In this document: positions 20,977-34,900 of the stretch, piece by piece | Layout of the letters: each line of letters opens with the position of its first letter | Position numbering within the stretch: the stretch's first letter is position 1 | DNA from: Pseudoscleropodium purum | Taxonomy: Eukaryota; Streptophyta; Bryopsida; Hypnales; Brachytheciaceae | Length of the DNA: 64,000 bases | Assembly: GCA_963969395.1 (NCBI GenBank) | Contig: OZ017798.1 | Span: 17,910,173-17,974,172, forward strand | Direction of reading: 5' to 3' | Translations under genes and position numbers: made by a program | Notes under the pieces: model-generated | What the model saw: only the letters and a program-made list of their open reading frames with translations | What the model was told of the DNA's origin: nothing | Database searches by the model: none

Positions 20977-23900
20977 TCTTATAATATTCTAGTATTATTT
21001 TAAAGAATATACTAATGGTAAGTTGAAATATGTACTATATTCTTCACTCTAAAATTCACTATCTTCAAAACAGAAATTTGCACATTGCTTGAAAAATAAT
21101 ATATACAACATGTGATTATCTTTCGCAACTATTATAGACTAAAATCCATTCAATGAAAAGATCATTTTTTATATTGCTTAAAGTATATGCCTAATTATAT
21201 AAATCTATTTATATTACTACTAAAAATAAAAATTTCTATTATTATTGATCTAATATATTTAAAGTAAAAATTAGTTAATTTTTTCTTTCATTAAAAATTT
21301 GAAAGAACAATTTAAAAAATTAATTTTACTTTTAAAAGTTTTAAAAGTAGTAGATAATCTTTTTTACGGGACCTACAAAAGACGCTTACGCTCCCAACAT
21401 TGGGAACACCGCACTACACAGGGAACTTTGGGAGCAGGGAGCGTTGAGAGCATCTGAACTTTGGGGATATTGTGGGAACACTGCAGAACAGCTTGCTTCA
21501 TCCCCACTTCAATTCGCTCACTGCACATGGATTTTGGAACCGACCTATATTGGATTTGAGCTTCTTTGGTTGCATTGTAACAAGTTACAAATACTTTCTT
21601 CAGAACTAATCCCAAAGATCATCATACACAAGTTTCGGAAAAATGAAGTAGAAATCTAAACATGCGTTCCAAATGCTCCGAGACGTGGAGCGCAAGGAAG
21701 TTGCATGCAGGTTCATAGATGCCTCACATCATTTAACTCTTGGTGTAATTAACACTTGTATTGACAAATACTGGCTCAAGGTCTGAAAAACTTCTGGAAA
21801 AGATCACTTCATTCTATTCATCAAATATAGAGAGGAAGCAAAAGGGAATGCTACAGATGTTTCTTGGAATGGTCAAGAGCTAATATGTATGAGAGAGTTG
21901 ATCGAGACTCACATTCCAACAATCAGGTGTAAGCGAAACGAGATCATACTGAGGAACCTGTGTTAAGGTAACAGGCTCATAAGTCGACCACTTAAGCACT
22001 GGAACTGAATTTTGGGCAGGTAAAACTTCTCAAAATATTTTTCAGTAAATTTTCCTTGAAAAAAACAAGAGGAATTGTCATCTTATCCCAGTTGTTTCAT
22101 ATTTTTTTGGATTATTTCTGATTTAGTTATGAATTTTCAAACAAGAAGTGTTGTAGGTCCCTATTTATGATCCTAGGTCTTTCATAAAGTGTTCACTGCA
22201 ACTTCTAAAGAAAAATGAGAAAAATAAGGAGACTGATTGGCTCTTGCAAAAATGAATAATATTTTTTCTTGATTTTCCAATGACTATGGAAGTCAATTTA
22301 AGAACCCACCTCCAATCCATTCCAATACCATTTGTAGGGGCAGTTCAAATGCCCAAGTGGAGTTCGAGCCTCCTACCTTACTACACTTCGACTTCCTGTA
22401 GCAGCCCTCAACCCTCAAACGTTTCAAATCTAGGCCCCAAGACATTGAGTGCTTGAAGGACATTATCTTTCGTGACAGACAAATTCGCCCTGATGAGGTT
22501 GTTGATTATTAGGAAATAGGTTTGCACAGCATCAATTAGGTGCGGTACGTAAGCATGCAGTCTGAGATGTCCATCCGAAGGAAAACCTGAATAATTATTA
22601 GCTTTCCAATAAGAAAAAAAAATTCACGCAAGGGACATTGTTGAGGATGTCGCCACCTGAAACAATGGCAGAGATTCTTGCATTTATTTCCAAGTGAACA
22701 CAAGTAATTAGAAAATTCAGATCATCCAAGCCTTTCCATCACCTAGAAATAACAGGCAACATGTACGGAGATCAAATAGTATGATAGACATCCAGTGAGA
22801 TCTAAAAGACCACATCAGCCCTTACTCTCAGTCTGAAAGCCAATCTTTAAAAAACCGCATCTTAATAAGCCTTGACATGGATCAACTCACTTAGCCTCCA
22901 AGAAATCTAGATCCTTTCGTGTGTCAAATAGTGTACATGGTGAGAACGAATAATAGAGATATACACATGTTTTAGGAATTGAAATACTCATACTATAACA
23001 TTCAAATTTTGCATGCCGGATTCGCCATGTGCAAGTTATGCTCAAGGATTTTTTGTTTTCAATCCAAGTTGGTACCCTCGTGTTCATTTTGTTAGTTTGT
23101 GTTTGCTTTCTATGTTGTTTTGATAAACCTCTTGTTTTGATACAATTAAACAAGACACAAGTACAAAAATGTTGAGGCTAGTATTTTTGGGAAAACTATC
23201 ATCACTCAAGCTTCTCAATTCATACTCAACTAATATGATTATGATTGGAAGAATCTATCCCTTCTAATCCAAGTTTTAATTCAAGAAATGAATGATTCTA
23301 CAATTGAACCTACACTCGAGAAACAATACTTCAACAATACTTCAACCATACTTCAACCTCTAGCTACCTACAAAGACAGATTCTTCCTTGCATCAAAACA
23401 TTTAGACAATAAGCATTCATTACAAATAGTCTAAAGATAGTCTACATTGTTCCACCTATAATAATAGATATTCTGTAGGTGATTCTTGAGGGCCCACACA
23501 TCTTGTTTTGAAATAAATAAATATGAATTTTTATTAGAACTAGTAAGCCTTATGTAGTTGCCATAGTATAACAAAAATAAATAAAATAAAAATGAAGGTA
23601 ATTTTCTAACTTTCTAATTCATAACAAATTTGAAATTCAATATCTTTTTGTTCATCAGTTGAAATGCCAAGAAACAAAGTTTGTGCACCTTTCCTCCCTA
23701 AGGACTTTCCAATAGTACTACTTTGGGGTGTTCACTTCCCTTACATTTAGTAACCACGTACAATAATGGGGGATTAAATGGAAGATATTTATCTCCTTCC
23801 ATTCTTTTTTTCCCTCTTTATTTGTAGATAAAAAGCTATTGGTGTGTATTTTTGAGCACCCTATTCTTTGTAAATTTTTAGAGGGAATCATTTTTAGCAC

Positions 23901-26900
23901 CCTATTTTTTAGTACATTTTAGAACCACGGAATATTGAAAAGACTAGAAATACACTACAAAAGCAAATATGTGTCCTACAAGCATTCCAATGTATTCAAA
24001 CTAGGATTTGATGCACCATGCAATACCACTTATGTACCATTGAAAGGGCCATGATAAAAAAAAAACTACAGAGACATTAGACTATTGTTAAGAAAACAAA
24101 CACTAGAATACAAAAGTGCTAAGTTGTGGCATGGAATCTTGGTATAGAATCAATTTCAAGAAAGAAGAGCACATTCAAACATATAATAGAGAAATAAAGA
24201 GAAATTTAATATAAAAGTTGTATTTACAAACACAAATATTTGTAGTCCTCGCCAATTCTAAAATCCAAAATTTACAAGTTTAAGGTTTTTACTATTTCAC
24301 ATCATCCAATATTGACATCTACCAATATACATATCTAACATGCTAAAATCAAAAGTGACACACTGCGGATGTTGACTACTTTCCTAGCATGAGCTACAAT
24401 AGTAACACAATATTATTATTGCACTTATATAATTATTTTTAGTATTTTAGAGATAAAGACTATAAATCAAGAAATATTTTTTTCAATATATAATTTTGTA
24501 GGTGATACTTTAGGGTCCACACTTCTTGTTTTATATTCTAAACAACAATGCCTTTATTCATAGTTTTGGGAATGACTCTAAAACAATCTTCTGAAGGCCT
24601 AAAAACATATCTAATGGTTCTCAAATGCAATTTTTTTTTTAAAAACCAACCAATATCCCTTTTGAAATGCAATGTATTTGAAAATTAAACATTATAAAAT
24701 ATTATTAATTTTCCTTTACAAAAAATAAAAGCATCTTATAAATGATTAATAAAAAAATACTTCCGTATTAGTTGTTGCTACATGATATAAGTAATTGAGC
24801 TTGATTACCATAACCTTTGCATTATAACTTTAATGACTTTTTATTTAAAAGAAATATACTCATAACTATTTTATATCTTATGTAACTTTTTTTATGTTCT
24901 TCAATAACTTTTTATTTTTTATAAAAAACAAACACTATGAATAGTATAACCTGTCAATTTGATTTTTTTTTATTGATTATTTATTTAAAAAATTTAGATT
25001 TGAAAATAGAAATCCAAAGTCAATGTATTTCTAGGATTATATAGACAACCAAAGAGGTTTTTACAAATAAAAAAGTCACAAAATGCGCTTACATTGTATA
25101 AGCGTAGAAATATAATTTTATTTAACAAGGTTGTAATAAAAATACTTAAACTTGAAAAAAATAGAAAAAAAATTCCTTAATTTTTTCATTGTTTTTAAAA
25201 AATTGAAAATTAAAAAATATATTCTTTAAAAATTTCCATTTACTTAAATTTTGTCTATAATTTTTGAAGAATTTTTTACTTGAAGTTTTGGGATTATGTA
25301 TTCTTTTGAATGGTTTATTAATTTGATATTATTTCTTTTTTGTTTTATTTTTCAAAAGCTCATAGTATTCTCAATACTAGTTAAAATACAATAAATCAAA
25401 AGGTGATTTTTACAACTATTCAAATATTTTTTCAAATAAAATGAGTGATGTATTTCCGTTTTGGCATCTTCTTCATTGAAAAGTGTACTAGGTGATTTTA
25501 TAAGGTTTGCAATGGAATTGCCATTATCAAAAATAGAAAATAATTAAAAGAGATGAAATTTTAATGCAAATTAGATTTTCATGGCTTTGGCAATTGCAAA
25601 GAAGAAACTAGATTTCGTAGGGGACATTTTGTTAGTTTAAAAAATTGTCCAAATTTATCTAAAATTCCATCTCCATTTTGAAGAGAAATATATCATTAGG
25701 ACAAGAGTGATGTCATTTCATGATTTTACAACTATTAATCTTTTGATTTGTAATAGTGGATCTAAAAAAGTTATTATTAAGCCCTCCCTATCCAATAAAG
25801 TTACTAAAGTTTTATATCATTATTTTAATGTGGCCTTTTTGGCTTTTTAGGAGAAGATGGTTCTCATTTTTTTCTTTCTTTTTTTTAAGTCTTTTGATGC
25901 CAAATAGACATCAAAAAGTCCTTTTAAAGACACCAATGTGCAAATTGTAGGGAAAGTCTTCACAATTCTTTTGTATACATTGCCATCAAACAATAAATAC
26001 AAATGTGACCACTCTTAAGATAGTTTGAAAGTGATTCTAAATAGAGGGAAGAAACTCACAGCCTATTCTTGGATCCAATAATGTCATAATATAAAATTAA
26101 TGCAAAATTGTCATGTAATGAAGGGATTTTGTTCTAGTGGAAGATTCAAACAACACTTTTGTTCCAAGAAATGTGTTACTTTAAATTCAATTTAATATAT
26201 GTTAGCTAACTTATCAAATAATATTATCTAGTACTTGTATAAGCATATATCTAGGTCTTAAAAATTAAGGTGTATTTGGTCAATTCCAACCACTTTGTCT
26301 TTTTCCAAGTGTTTGAAAGTTTTTCAAAGACTTCTTCCATAAAATGTAAAAAAATATATAAAGAGCTCTAAATAGAAGGATGAAAGGAAGTTGAAGATGT
26401 TTTGAACATCTCTTTTAGATTCTCGATCTTGTAATTCTAGACATGATTTTAGCACATATAAAATAATCATGTAAAGAATGTTAAAAATACCTCATTGAAC
26501 TGTAAATCATTAGATTGTTTGATATGATTAATACTAAAAGCTCTACATATTTGAGACTTGAATTGGGACCAAACTTTTGAATTCTAAGAAATACGATGGA
26601 TGTTAGAAGCAAAAGGATATTTTAAGCTAATTTGCAACAATTATAATTAATTAGACAAGGAATTTCGTTTTCTTTTGTCTTAATGATTTTGAGAGTGTAT
26701 AAAGAGAGGTTTGAAGTCTTAGATTCTATACTATATTTATTCAATTTGTACTTTATAAGTGTCAATTTCTATAATTCCTTAAACTTAATAGAAAAAAACA
26801 GAAGGGAAAAAAGGATTGATGTCTTTTCTATAAGAAAGAGGAAAATCTATACTAGAAAGGGCAATTTTTGATTTGGGCTTCACATGAAAAGAGAAGGGTG

Positions 26901-28555
26901 ACCCTGAAATTTGAGGCCTCCATGTACTATATTGGAATTTTAATGATTAAGTCATATTTTTGAAAAATATTGAAAAATATCTAGAAAAGATGAAGACTAT
27001 TTTTAATTTTTAATAGTTTTTCAAAATTGAAAAAAATTGAAAAATTAGATACAATACAACATTGAAAGTTTCATTTAAACCTTCAATTATATTCTTACTT
27101 TAAAAATAAAATATTTAGACAACACTTTAAAATGTTTAAAAAACATTTGTCTTTTGATTAAACTTCTAATTTCATCTTTAATAGAGCCCTAATTATAATT
27201 TTTATATGTGATTGAATTAGGACTTCAACCAATGTAGGAATAATATATGGAAATATTTATAGGATAATTTATTATTTTATATTGGAAGAAAAATTCTTCT
27301 ATGTTCAAGCTTCTTTATTTGCACTACTTTAGAAAGATCAAATTTCAAGATAATGATACAAGTGTGAGAATGCTTTGTAGTTTGTAGTATAGATATCTTA
27401 TATTAGAATGATATAAATAAAATCTTAAATCTTAAAACCTCAATTTTTTTCTTACTTGACACTCTCTAAATTATTATATCCACCTCTTCACATCATCCTT
27501 AAAATACATTGACAACTTAAGTAGAAATATAAAATGCAAGAATTTAAGGTTTTAAAACTAAATGAGTTGTTTGCATCAAAAGGAAAAAATTTTACCCTAA
27601 TCCAGAGGGAGACATGACATGCCAAGTAGGCTATAATTTAATCTCTCAAAGGTTATACTTTACATTTGTGCATAGAATCATAATCTTCAAAATCATTAAA
27701 CATTAAAAGAGAATTAAAAGGTTATTTAAATATTGTATGAAGTGTGGAATCATTTTGTCTTTTACTCATCTCTTGAAGATTATATTTCAATCTTTTGTGT
27801 GCACTTACTCCCAATCTCAAGGAAAATATTTATCTTCACATGCATTATGCTTTTATTAAATCCTTTCTTAACTCCTTAGGCTATGTTAAAATTCATACCA
27901 TGCCTTTTATTCACTTTGGTGTGAATACACCATTTGTAACATGTTTGCAAAACTATCCAATCTAGACTCTTCCTCTAAAATGTACAATCTCCATACACAA
28001 AAGCCTAGGGGCAATTGTACATACATTTTTTTTCTAATACTTTGAAAGTTCATAGCTTATTTAATTGGAGTCCAAAAACAACATTTTAAGGGAATCTAGA
28101 CTCTCCTTTAGACTACCAAAAAGATCCAATAAGATCTTTAAGAGTTCAATAGGACATGCCAAAACAACATACTCAAGCTCTTTTTGAATTAATATTTTTT
28201 CCTACATTTAGGGCTTGCCACACCACCAAACTCATCACAAATAGTGAAGTTATCAATTTCTTCAATATGCAAGCAAAAAAGGGGTTACATTTTGATAATC
28301 TTTGGAATTTGAGAATCTCTTATTGTTGCACTCTCCTTATAGCTCTCTTGTTCTCTCCTATTTTTCTCATGCGACAAAAGAATGTCAAAGTTCCTTTTTT
28401 GGTTCACTCGCTAGACATACTACATACTACAACCACAATTTAAGCTTCTGCTTCAAATTTTCAAAGCCTCGATGCCCACTAATAATAAGAACCATGTTCA
28501 AAACCTTATTAGGACGCTTTAAGGTGCTGTTACCTTACTTGCAAAGGTAAAGATA
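20977..28555. other. AT-rich intergenic DNA, gene-poor
   Basis: No gene is supported except possible remnants. A less AT-rich segment at 21365-21720 is open on both strands for 70-80 codons without a family match. An exon-like stretch at 22408-22586 is listed separately. About 22025-22170 (TTCAGTAAATTTTCCTTG, then CAGTTGTTTCATATTTTTT) is a worn copy of the foldback arm at 38.8 kb. GTAGGTGAT followed by GGGYCCACAC and TCTTGTTTT occurs at 23475-23505 and 24498-24525, a small dispersed repeat. 24.4-27.5 kb is nearly pure low-complexity AT. Confidence 0.45.
22408..22586 (-). other. Possible terminal exon of an unknown gene or pseudogene
   Basis: After a TTATTCAG acceptor, one frame stays open for about 59 codons to TGA (22408-22410) with coding-like composition, for example LHAYVPHLIDAVQTYF and DNVLQALNVLGPRFETFEG. 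A second TTTCAG lies about 80 bp further upstream. I do not recognise the family and cannot find the rest of a gene. Confidence 0.25.
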
Positions 28556-28687
28556 AATGCATCAACAGTTTCGAAAAGGCGAGAATTCTAATGGTAAGTT
28601 AAATAATTTGGCCATGGCCGCTCTTTCCTTTCATAATGTCGGCATGGCGGCGGCCCTGGCCATTCCTCGTCACTCTCGTCACTCGCC

Positions 28688-30090
28688 ATGGCCCATGCTC
28701 GTCTGCAGCCTTTCTCGCCGCGCTCGCCCGTGCTGCAGCAGCTGCAGCGTCGCCATGTTGTGCTCTCCAACCCGCACACATTAATCATCTCCAGCCTCGC
28801 TTTGATCGCGTTTCTGTTCATCATTTTGCGACCGGGACCCGCGAGTACTCTTTCTGCGCTCTCGACCTCGTCTCCTGGTGACCGGTGTCCGTTTCCGGTG
28901 TATTCCAAGATTTTAAATCCCCGCCGGGAGCGATTTAATGGAACAGAGCTTGTGTACCAGGTCAGCGATTCTTTTATCTTTTCATTTGTCGATTTTTTGC
29001 TTTAGAGGTCACTCCAAGAATTTGGTTGAGGTGAGCTAGGGTCGTATTTTTATCATTTTAGGGTTTAGTAGCTGGATTCCATTTCTGGCGATTTGCAAGA
29101 AAATTTCGATCTGCTTATTTTAATTTCTGGCGTAGCATTCGCATTTTCCTTCTTGAATTTCTTGTAACTAGAGACAGAAATTTGTCAAAATCCGGTGATA
29201 CTTAGCTCGAAAATAAATGACTGCTCCAGGTTCCTTCGAATCCGAGAGCCGTGCTGTTTTTGGCGCATGGATGTTACTGCAGAGCGACCTTCTTCTGGGA
29301 CAAGCATCCAAAGTGTGAGCCCTGCTCGGGGGCGCCGGAGGAGCGGGCGTTCGTGATCAAGGCGTTGCGGGCGTCGTATGCTGTGATCGCGATTTCTAGT
29401 AAAGAGGATTGCTGGCGAAACGCCGATTCAGAACGAGTGAAAGTCGTTTTGGAGAGCTGGATTGACCGGTTAGGGCTGGTGGAGCTCCCGCTATTAGGGT
29501 TAGGTTCTTCGTCTGGAGGTTATTTTATATCCAGGTTTGCGAAAGTGATGCGGTTTGACGCCATTGTTGTTATGATTGCCGAAGGCAGTTTTCAAAATGT
29601 GCGGAATTCTTCGTATCCGCCGGTCCTGTTTGTGCATATGGTGAAGGATGAGATGACAGCGGATAGGATTCGGGAGATTATTCCAGTGTTGAGGGAAGCG
29701 GGAGTTCGAGTTGATGAAATTCAGTGCAAGGAGGCGAATATTACGGAAAATTTCTTTTCGAAGCGGATTCCGTACGTGGATCATAAAATGTCGGTGAAAT
29801 TGGGAGAAATGCTGGAGCGGTCTGGCTATCTGGATGGAAGGCGATACTTGACGAGGGATCCTAGATCATTGAAGCTGAAGCAGGACTTCAGGAGATCAAA
29901 AGATGGCCAGGAACTGCTGGATTCTCTTTCCTGGAGAAGTGAGAATTGGGAGCATCACATTCGGGAGGAGCTCAATCTTGCGTTTGCGTTACACGAATTC
30001 ACTAGCGTTCCGACCAGGAAAATCATAGCGTGGTTTGAATCTCATGTCAAGATGCCTCCTAACATTACTGCTGACACCCTGAGTTCATGA
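28688..30090 (+). CDS. Membrane-anchored alpha/beta hydrolase (plant uncharacterised family)
   Basis: Two exons, 28688-28960 and 29230-30090, joined in phase 0 (CCAG/GTCAGC donor, GCTCCAG acceptor), giving 377 aa. Residues 31-47 form one transmembrane helix after a basic N-terminus, so a type II signal anchor is likely. The hydrolase core follows: VLFLAHGC (99-106; HG oxyanion region), GLGSSSGGYF (181-190), whose GxSxG nucleophile would be Ser185, Asp231 in VKDE as a candidate acid, and His276 in YVDHKM as the candidate catalytic His. Substrate is unknown. The layout matches an uncharacterised land-plant alpha/beta-hydrolase group with a Cys-rich patch after the HG motif (C106, C108, C120, C123). 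ATG 28688 has a good GCCATGG context. The gene is less AT-rich than its surroundings. Confidence 0.85.
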
Positions 30091-30952
30091 TGAGCATCAA
30101 GAAATTCCAGCCTGTTATTCGAAAGTCAAGTTATGAAGATGGTGCGAGCCGAGCCTCTGGCATCCGTAAGTTCCCGCTTCCAACAAGCATGGGCGCGATA
30201 GAAGGGTAGGTAAATAATTGCTGGAGGTTGAGTCTCGTTAGGCTTTTTAGGGCAAGCACTATTGCAAATATGGCTTTGAGGAATTCCAATTATTATTAGC
30301 TTAGTTCTTCGGGCTGGACTAAGTGACTAGTATCTAGTTCCTCACGATCTCCGCAGTGCTACTTTCATCCGACATCAGTTTCTGAGAAAGCATCGATTAT
30401 GTTGTTAGTAACTGAGGCAGCCTGTGGAGGCACTCCCCACCTCCTTTTAAGATCTTTTATTCTTGTTCGTAGCACATCACTAAATTGATGTGTTACATTT
30501 GTACACTACATTGAAACAAAGAGTTAGTTGTGCGTTCAAAACCAATGTATTTAGTTTTGTCGCATTGGTTCATTAATTGTATCTGTACTACCTTCATAGG
30601 TTTGTTCATGACTACACATAATTAGAGGTTGCCAAACTGTTCCTGAGATATTTCAATTCGGTAGAAAGGGTCTCTTAAACCCTTCAGCCTATGATCTCTG
30701 TCTTCTATGTAAAAGCACTACGAACTAATCTAGAAGATATTCCTGGATCTACTCTTTTTCTCCCTCAGTCTGTTCTGATGCAAGTTAAACTGCAGTATTC
30801 AAGCTGCAGACTGGAAATTCGAAGTGACAAATCTTTACAAAAGATCCGCTGCGAGTATTAATGATTAGAGACGTGTTGTGCTCGTACTGGAAGCTTTGCC
30901 GTCCTCGTTCTCTAAATTCAAAGGCAGAGACCAGATTCTGGCGAAGCTCAAA
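30091..30952. other. Convergent 3' flanks of hydrolase and glycosyltransferase-like genes
   Basis: The space between two stop codons facing each other (stop of the hydrolase at 30088-30090; stop of the minus-strand gene at 30953-30955). It should hold both 3' UTRs. No ORF or repeat of note. Confidence 0.6.
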
Positions 30953-31906
30953 TCAGTGCTGGGGCTCTCGGGCATCGATAATTGATGGATAACTTCTACG
31001 GTCTTGGAACACAAGCCCGTAATGATTCTTCGCTTGGGGGCTCCTGAGATTACTGCCAAGGACCCATATTTTGTGCACTTGCTCCCCGAACGTCCGCATC
31101 ACCTGATCGAAGTACATGCTCGAGACATTGAGCTTGTTCATATCGGCGAGGAAGCTTCGCGTCTTCCACTTGGTTAATCCAAACGCATGTGTGCATGCTC
31201 CTGCGCACTGCTTGGCTTCAACAGGTGATGCCAAGAGTATCTTCTTCTTGCAATCTTTTGGTCCACAGATGCCCAGATACAGGATTCCGTCCCTTGCTGC
31301 CACTTCAAGTCCTTTAGCCAGGACCTTTTCAGCGAGGGACTTGTTCAAGGAAGGGTGAAGCGCAACGTCATCTTCGAAGAAGAACCGCCACGAGTGGAGT
31401 GCAGCATGTGAGTCGTCCACAAATTGTTGAAACAGGTAAGTGAATGCCATCCTATTGGAGAGTACTTTCTTATATCTGTCATTGCGGTGCTTCTTGTTGC
31501 CCGCTCGGTACTCTTCCATGGCTTTTTCTATGGCATCTGATTTGTAAGACAATGGCGTATATTGGTGCGATACGATCCCAAGCATAGCAAGCACTGCCTT
31601 GGAATGATTGTATCGCTGTTCTTTGTTGCTGACAATGTATCCATGCAATTTTGTATAGTCGAACTCAGTGACAGCGTTGAAGTTCACCGTTGGCGTCGAA
31701 TTTGATTTGACTTGAATTACTTCTGATGCACTCTGAAGGTGCGCCAAGTTGGCGTTGAGTTTGGCCACATTCGATTGAACCACGGATCGCGTGATGGAGA
31801 CTGTGGTAGCAATAATGCCAAAGCAGACGAGGAACTGGACTAGCCTAGTCACTGTCACGGGGCTGACGGTCATTGCTGGCGCAGCTTGAGGATTCATTGT
31901 TACCAT
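30953..31906 (-). CDS. Type II membrane glycosyltransferase-like protein (GT25-like)
   Basis: An intronless 317-aa frame. Residues 21-40 are a hydrophobic signal anchor after a short cytosolic N-terminus, as in Golgi glycosyltransferases. The lumenal part has SWRFFFEDDVALH at 172-184, an acidic EDD motif after a beta strand as in the GT25 (LPS/collagen glycosyltransferase) signature LEDDV. This is followed by DGILYLGICGP, a GACTHAFGLTK motif (like the HAY segment of GT25) and a C-terminal HYGLVFQDR. Metal-dependent sugar transfer is inferred from these motifs only; donor and acceptor are unknown. ATG 31906 is the first ATG in frame. A GTTGTGCAG acceptor-like site lies about 30 bp upstream, so a 5'-UTR intron is possible. 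Confidence 0.6.
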   Translation of the reverse strand: MVTMNPQAAPAMTVSPVTVTRLVQFLVCFGIIATTVSITRSVVQSNVAKLNANLAHLQSASEVIQVKSNSTPTVNFNAVTEFDYTKLHGYIVSNKEQRYNHSKAVLAMLGIVSHQYTPLSYKSDAIEKAMEEYRAGNKKHRNDRYKKVLSNRMAFTYLFQQFVDDSHAALHSWRFFFEDDVALHPSLNKSLAEKVLAKGLEVAARDGILYLGICGPKDCKKKILLASPVEAKQCAGACTHAFGLTKWKTRSFLADMNKLNVSSMYFDQVMRTFGEQVHKIWVLGSNLRSPQAKNHYGLVFQDRRSYPSIIDAREPQH

Positions 31907-34900
31907 GGACACGATTCACATCTGATGATTGAACTTCCTGCACAACGAGAAACAATCACAACTGAGTCAGTTGTTTATGCTAAATTCGTGACAGAAAGCA
32001 ACCAAGAGCAGTATTCTGACGAATTCGTGCGGGTATATAATTTTAAAAGAGAGCTGCGCACCGATTGCTTCGACTGAGCTATACCGTCAAATAGTTTACA
32101 GGATATTAAAATCGTTAGGGACCTGATGCCGTCTCCTATACTCACTCATGTTACTAATAATAACTCTTCTATTCATTTACTTGGTTCCACTTATTAGAAA
32201 GTGGTGTAAGCGTGGCTCGGCTAATTGGCTATGGCTACTGATCTGGAATGGAAATGGGTTCGGCTATTGTCACTCATGGGGAATTACAATCTCCCACTTG
32301 GGCTTTAACCAATCCAGGAATCTAATAATTGGGCTTCAACCAATCCAGGTGCATTCATTGTTTCTACCATTTACTTGAAAGGCACCAATCGGACCTTTAT
32401 AGTTCTCAGCGTCCTTGTTAGGTTAAATATGACCTTGAGAATAAGTTTGTTAAGAAACTCCATTGGTTGCAGATCTTCTAAATCACATCTTGCAAGCACA
32501 AATGAGAAGGATTAACATAGGGTGAACACCCAAAACTGTCAAAATAAGCAATTTAGCATAGTTGGGGGCACCTTTTTTTAGAAAAATCAACAACATTTTT
32601 GTAGTATTAGCAATTGAAAATCATGAATTAAAAAAAAAAAAAAAAAATTTAAGGAAAGACCTATAATCACTAAGAATTTTCAAAGTAGACTTTCCTAGGT
32701 CATTAAAACTTTCACATAGATTGGTCCTTGTACCCAAATCTAAAGAATTTGTAGTCAACCAAACACATTTAAGTATGGAAATGGTTTAATTGCACTTTGG
32801 GAGACACTTTCAATAAAAATCTACATGTCACGAATGAATACAACGAATGAATACAAAGACATTTTTTTTGGATGTTTTCACCATAATGGGTTCTAATCCT
32901 TCCTTCAACCATTGAGACTCTATCTCATCAACTTCAAAATCTTGAATTTCGCACTATCATGAAGTAAAACGATTTCCTGTCAATCAATTGAGGGGAGTTT
33001 CAAGAAGATACCTACCTACAATTCAATCTTATGCTTTCCTGATGTCCAAGCCTGCCTAATTCCAGACGCAGGGCAACTCTGGTCATGTTTGCTACATCTT
33101 AGATTTTTCTGACCTCGATTTGAGAGCTTCATCAAGGTTTCAGAAAAGGCACTCAACTAGGACTCGGCTTGAAGGACACTCAGAAACGGAAGCTATTGAC
33201 ACACATTAAACCTTGGATCTATACCAGTCCTAGATTTCGGTGCACTGGGTTCCAGCTTGCCAGACGAAAACCCATCTCAGCACTTGCAAACTCTAATTTT
33301 CAACGCTTGAAATTCGCTAACTAGAATTTGCCTAACTAACCGACATGAGGTTAACTTTGATCGTTCATTGGAAGTCAAATCCTCCGCTAATGTAATCAAT
33401 TGTCTACGAATATTTGAAACATATACCAAAATGAGTTACATGATCTCACACCAATCGTAGGACCTTGCACTCAAAGTTTACAGTTGTTTTCACAGGGGAT
33501 TCATTCAGTATGAGCTCCCCAAGTCACAACCCAACCCCGCGACTAGCGTACAATTTTCCAATTAAAACAATTGGTTTCTCACAAAGAAGCTCATCCATTT
33601 TGAAACATGCCCAAAACGAGTTACATAATCTCACGCCAATCATGGAATTATGTACCCCAATAGTGTACAATTCATTCGTACAAGAGGATTCAATCTGAGC
33701 AGGCGTTGATAATCTAGCCACGTCGCATCAAACCCTGAGTGTGACCAGGCCCGTACCATGACCTACATATCCTATCAATTAGTGAAAGCTATGAAACCCA
33801 CTAAACTCTAGATTTCACAACCGTCTAAAAATATGACCTAAATTACTCTCCGCCCTCGCCAAACACAAGCACGTCCCTCCAAATTTAGAAACTTTCAACA
33901 CCGTGAACCTCGTAACCTCATGTCGTAAGATCGGCGGATTTTCAATGAGCCCTGTCGATCCAAAACCTCAAGATCAAGAAATAGCCCAAAGCTCAACCTT
34001 ACTGGAGCATCGCAATTGCGGCATGATTCTGAGAAACGGCAACCAGTATAACGAAACTGAAAATCTCTACAAGACTCTAAATTTAGCCACGACTAGGTTC
34101 GATCGATCAAGACGGTGAAATAGAGAATGAATATTGATAATTAGCAAGCTGGCTTCGATCCAACGCACTTGAGTTGCAGTTGAAAGAGAGAATCTACAAC
34201 CCCAATTTTTTAGTGGTTAGCGGAAATGAATTATGTGTTCATCTACGAATCCACATGATCGATGCGTCCAAGATCGATGAGACAGCAAGTTTGACTCCAA
34301 GACTACATACCTCCAATCGAAGGTAGAATCAATACTACCTAGAAAAAAAATTGACATTCACGCACCTGCAACAACAGCTAGGGACGACGACGGCAAAGCA
34401 ATTCGATCTGCTACAAAATTCTCCTGAAAATTCTGCACTGGAGCAGTGCGCTGGAGCTCGATCCGTCTCCAGACATGGGCGGCGTACGTGAATCTCAGTT
34501 GGCTTGGCCAGGACGATGCGTGATACAGCTATCTAGAATTGCCGGAACAAGCCTGTGTGTAGAATTTTTCTTGCTTTCAGGGCAAGTACCTTAGGTTGGG
34601 TTTCAAGCTGAGCAAGTGTTTTTGTTAGAGCACGGGACTTTATTTGCTTGTGTGAGAGCGAGAGAGAGGACATGGCCGGCAAGTGGCAGGCTTGGAGAAA
34701 ATGATGCCACGGCGAACATTCTAATGTACAGGCAAGCTTTGCTTCTGTTGCATGGGAACAGTGACAGAGGTTGACCACATTGACACTCAACTCTCTTTGC
34801 AATGTATTGTGCACAATTGTACGTACATTTGCCCTTGAAGTATACAAAGTGTACATAGGTCTTATGCTCTAAAAGAAATGGAGAACTTTTATGGAGTTCT

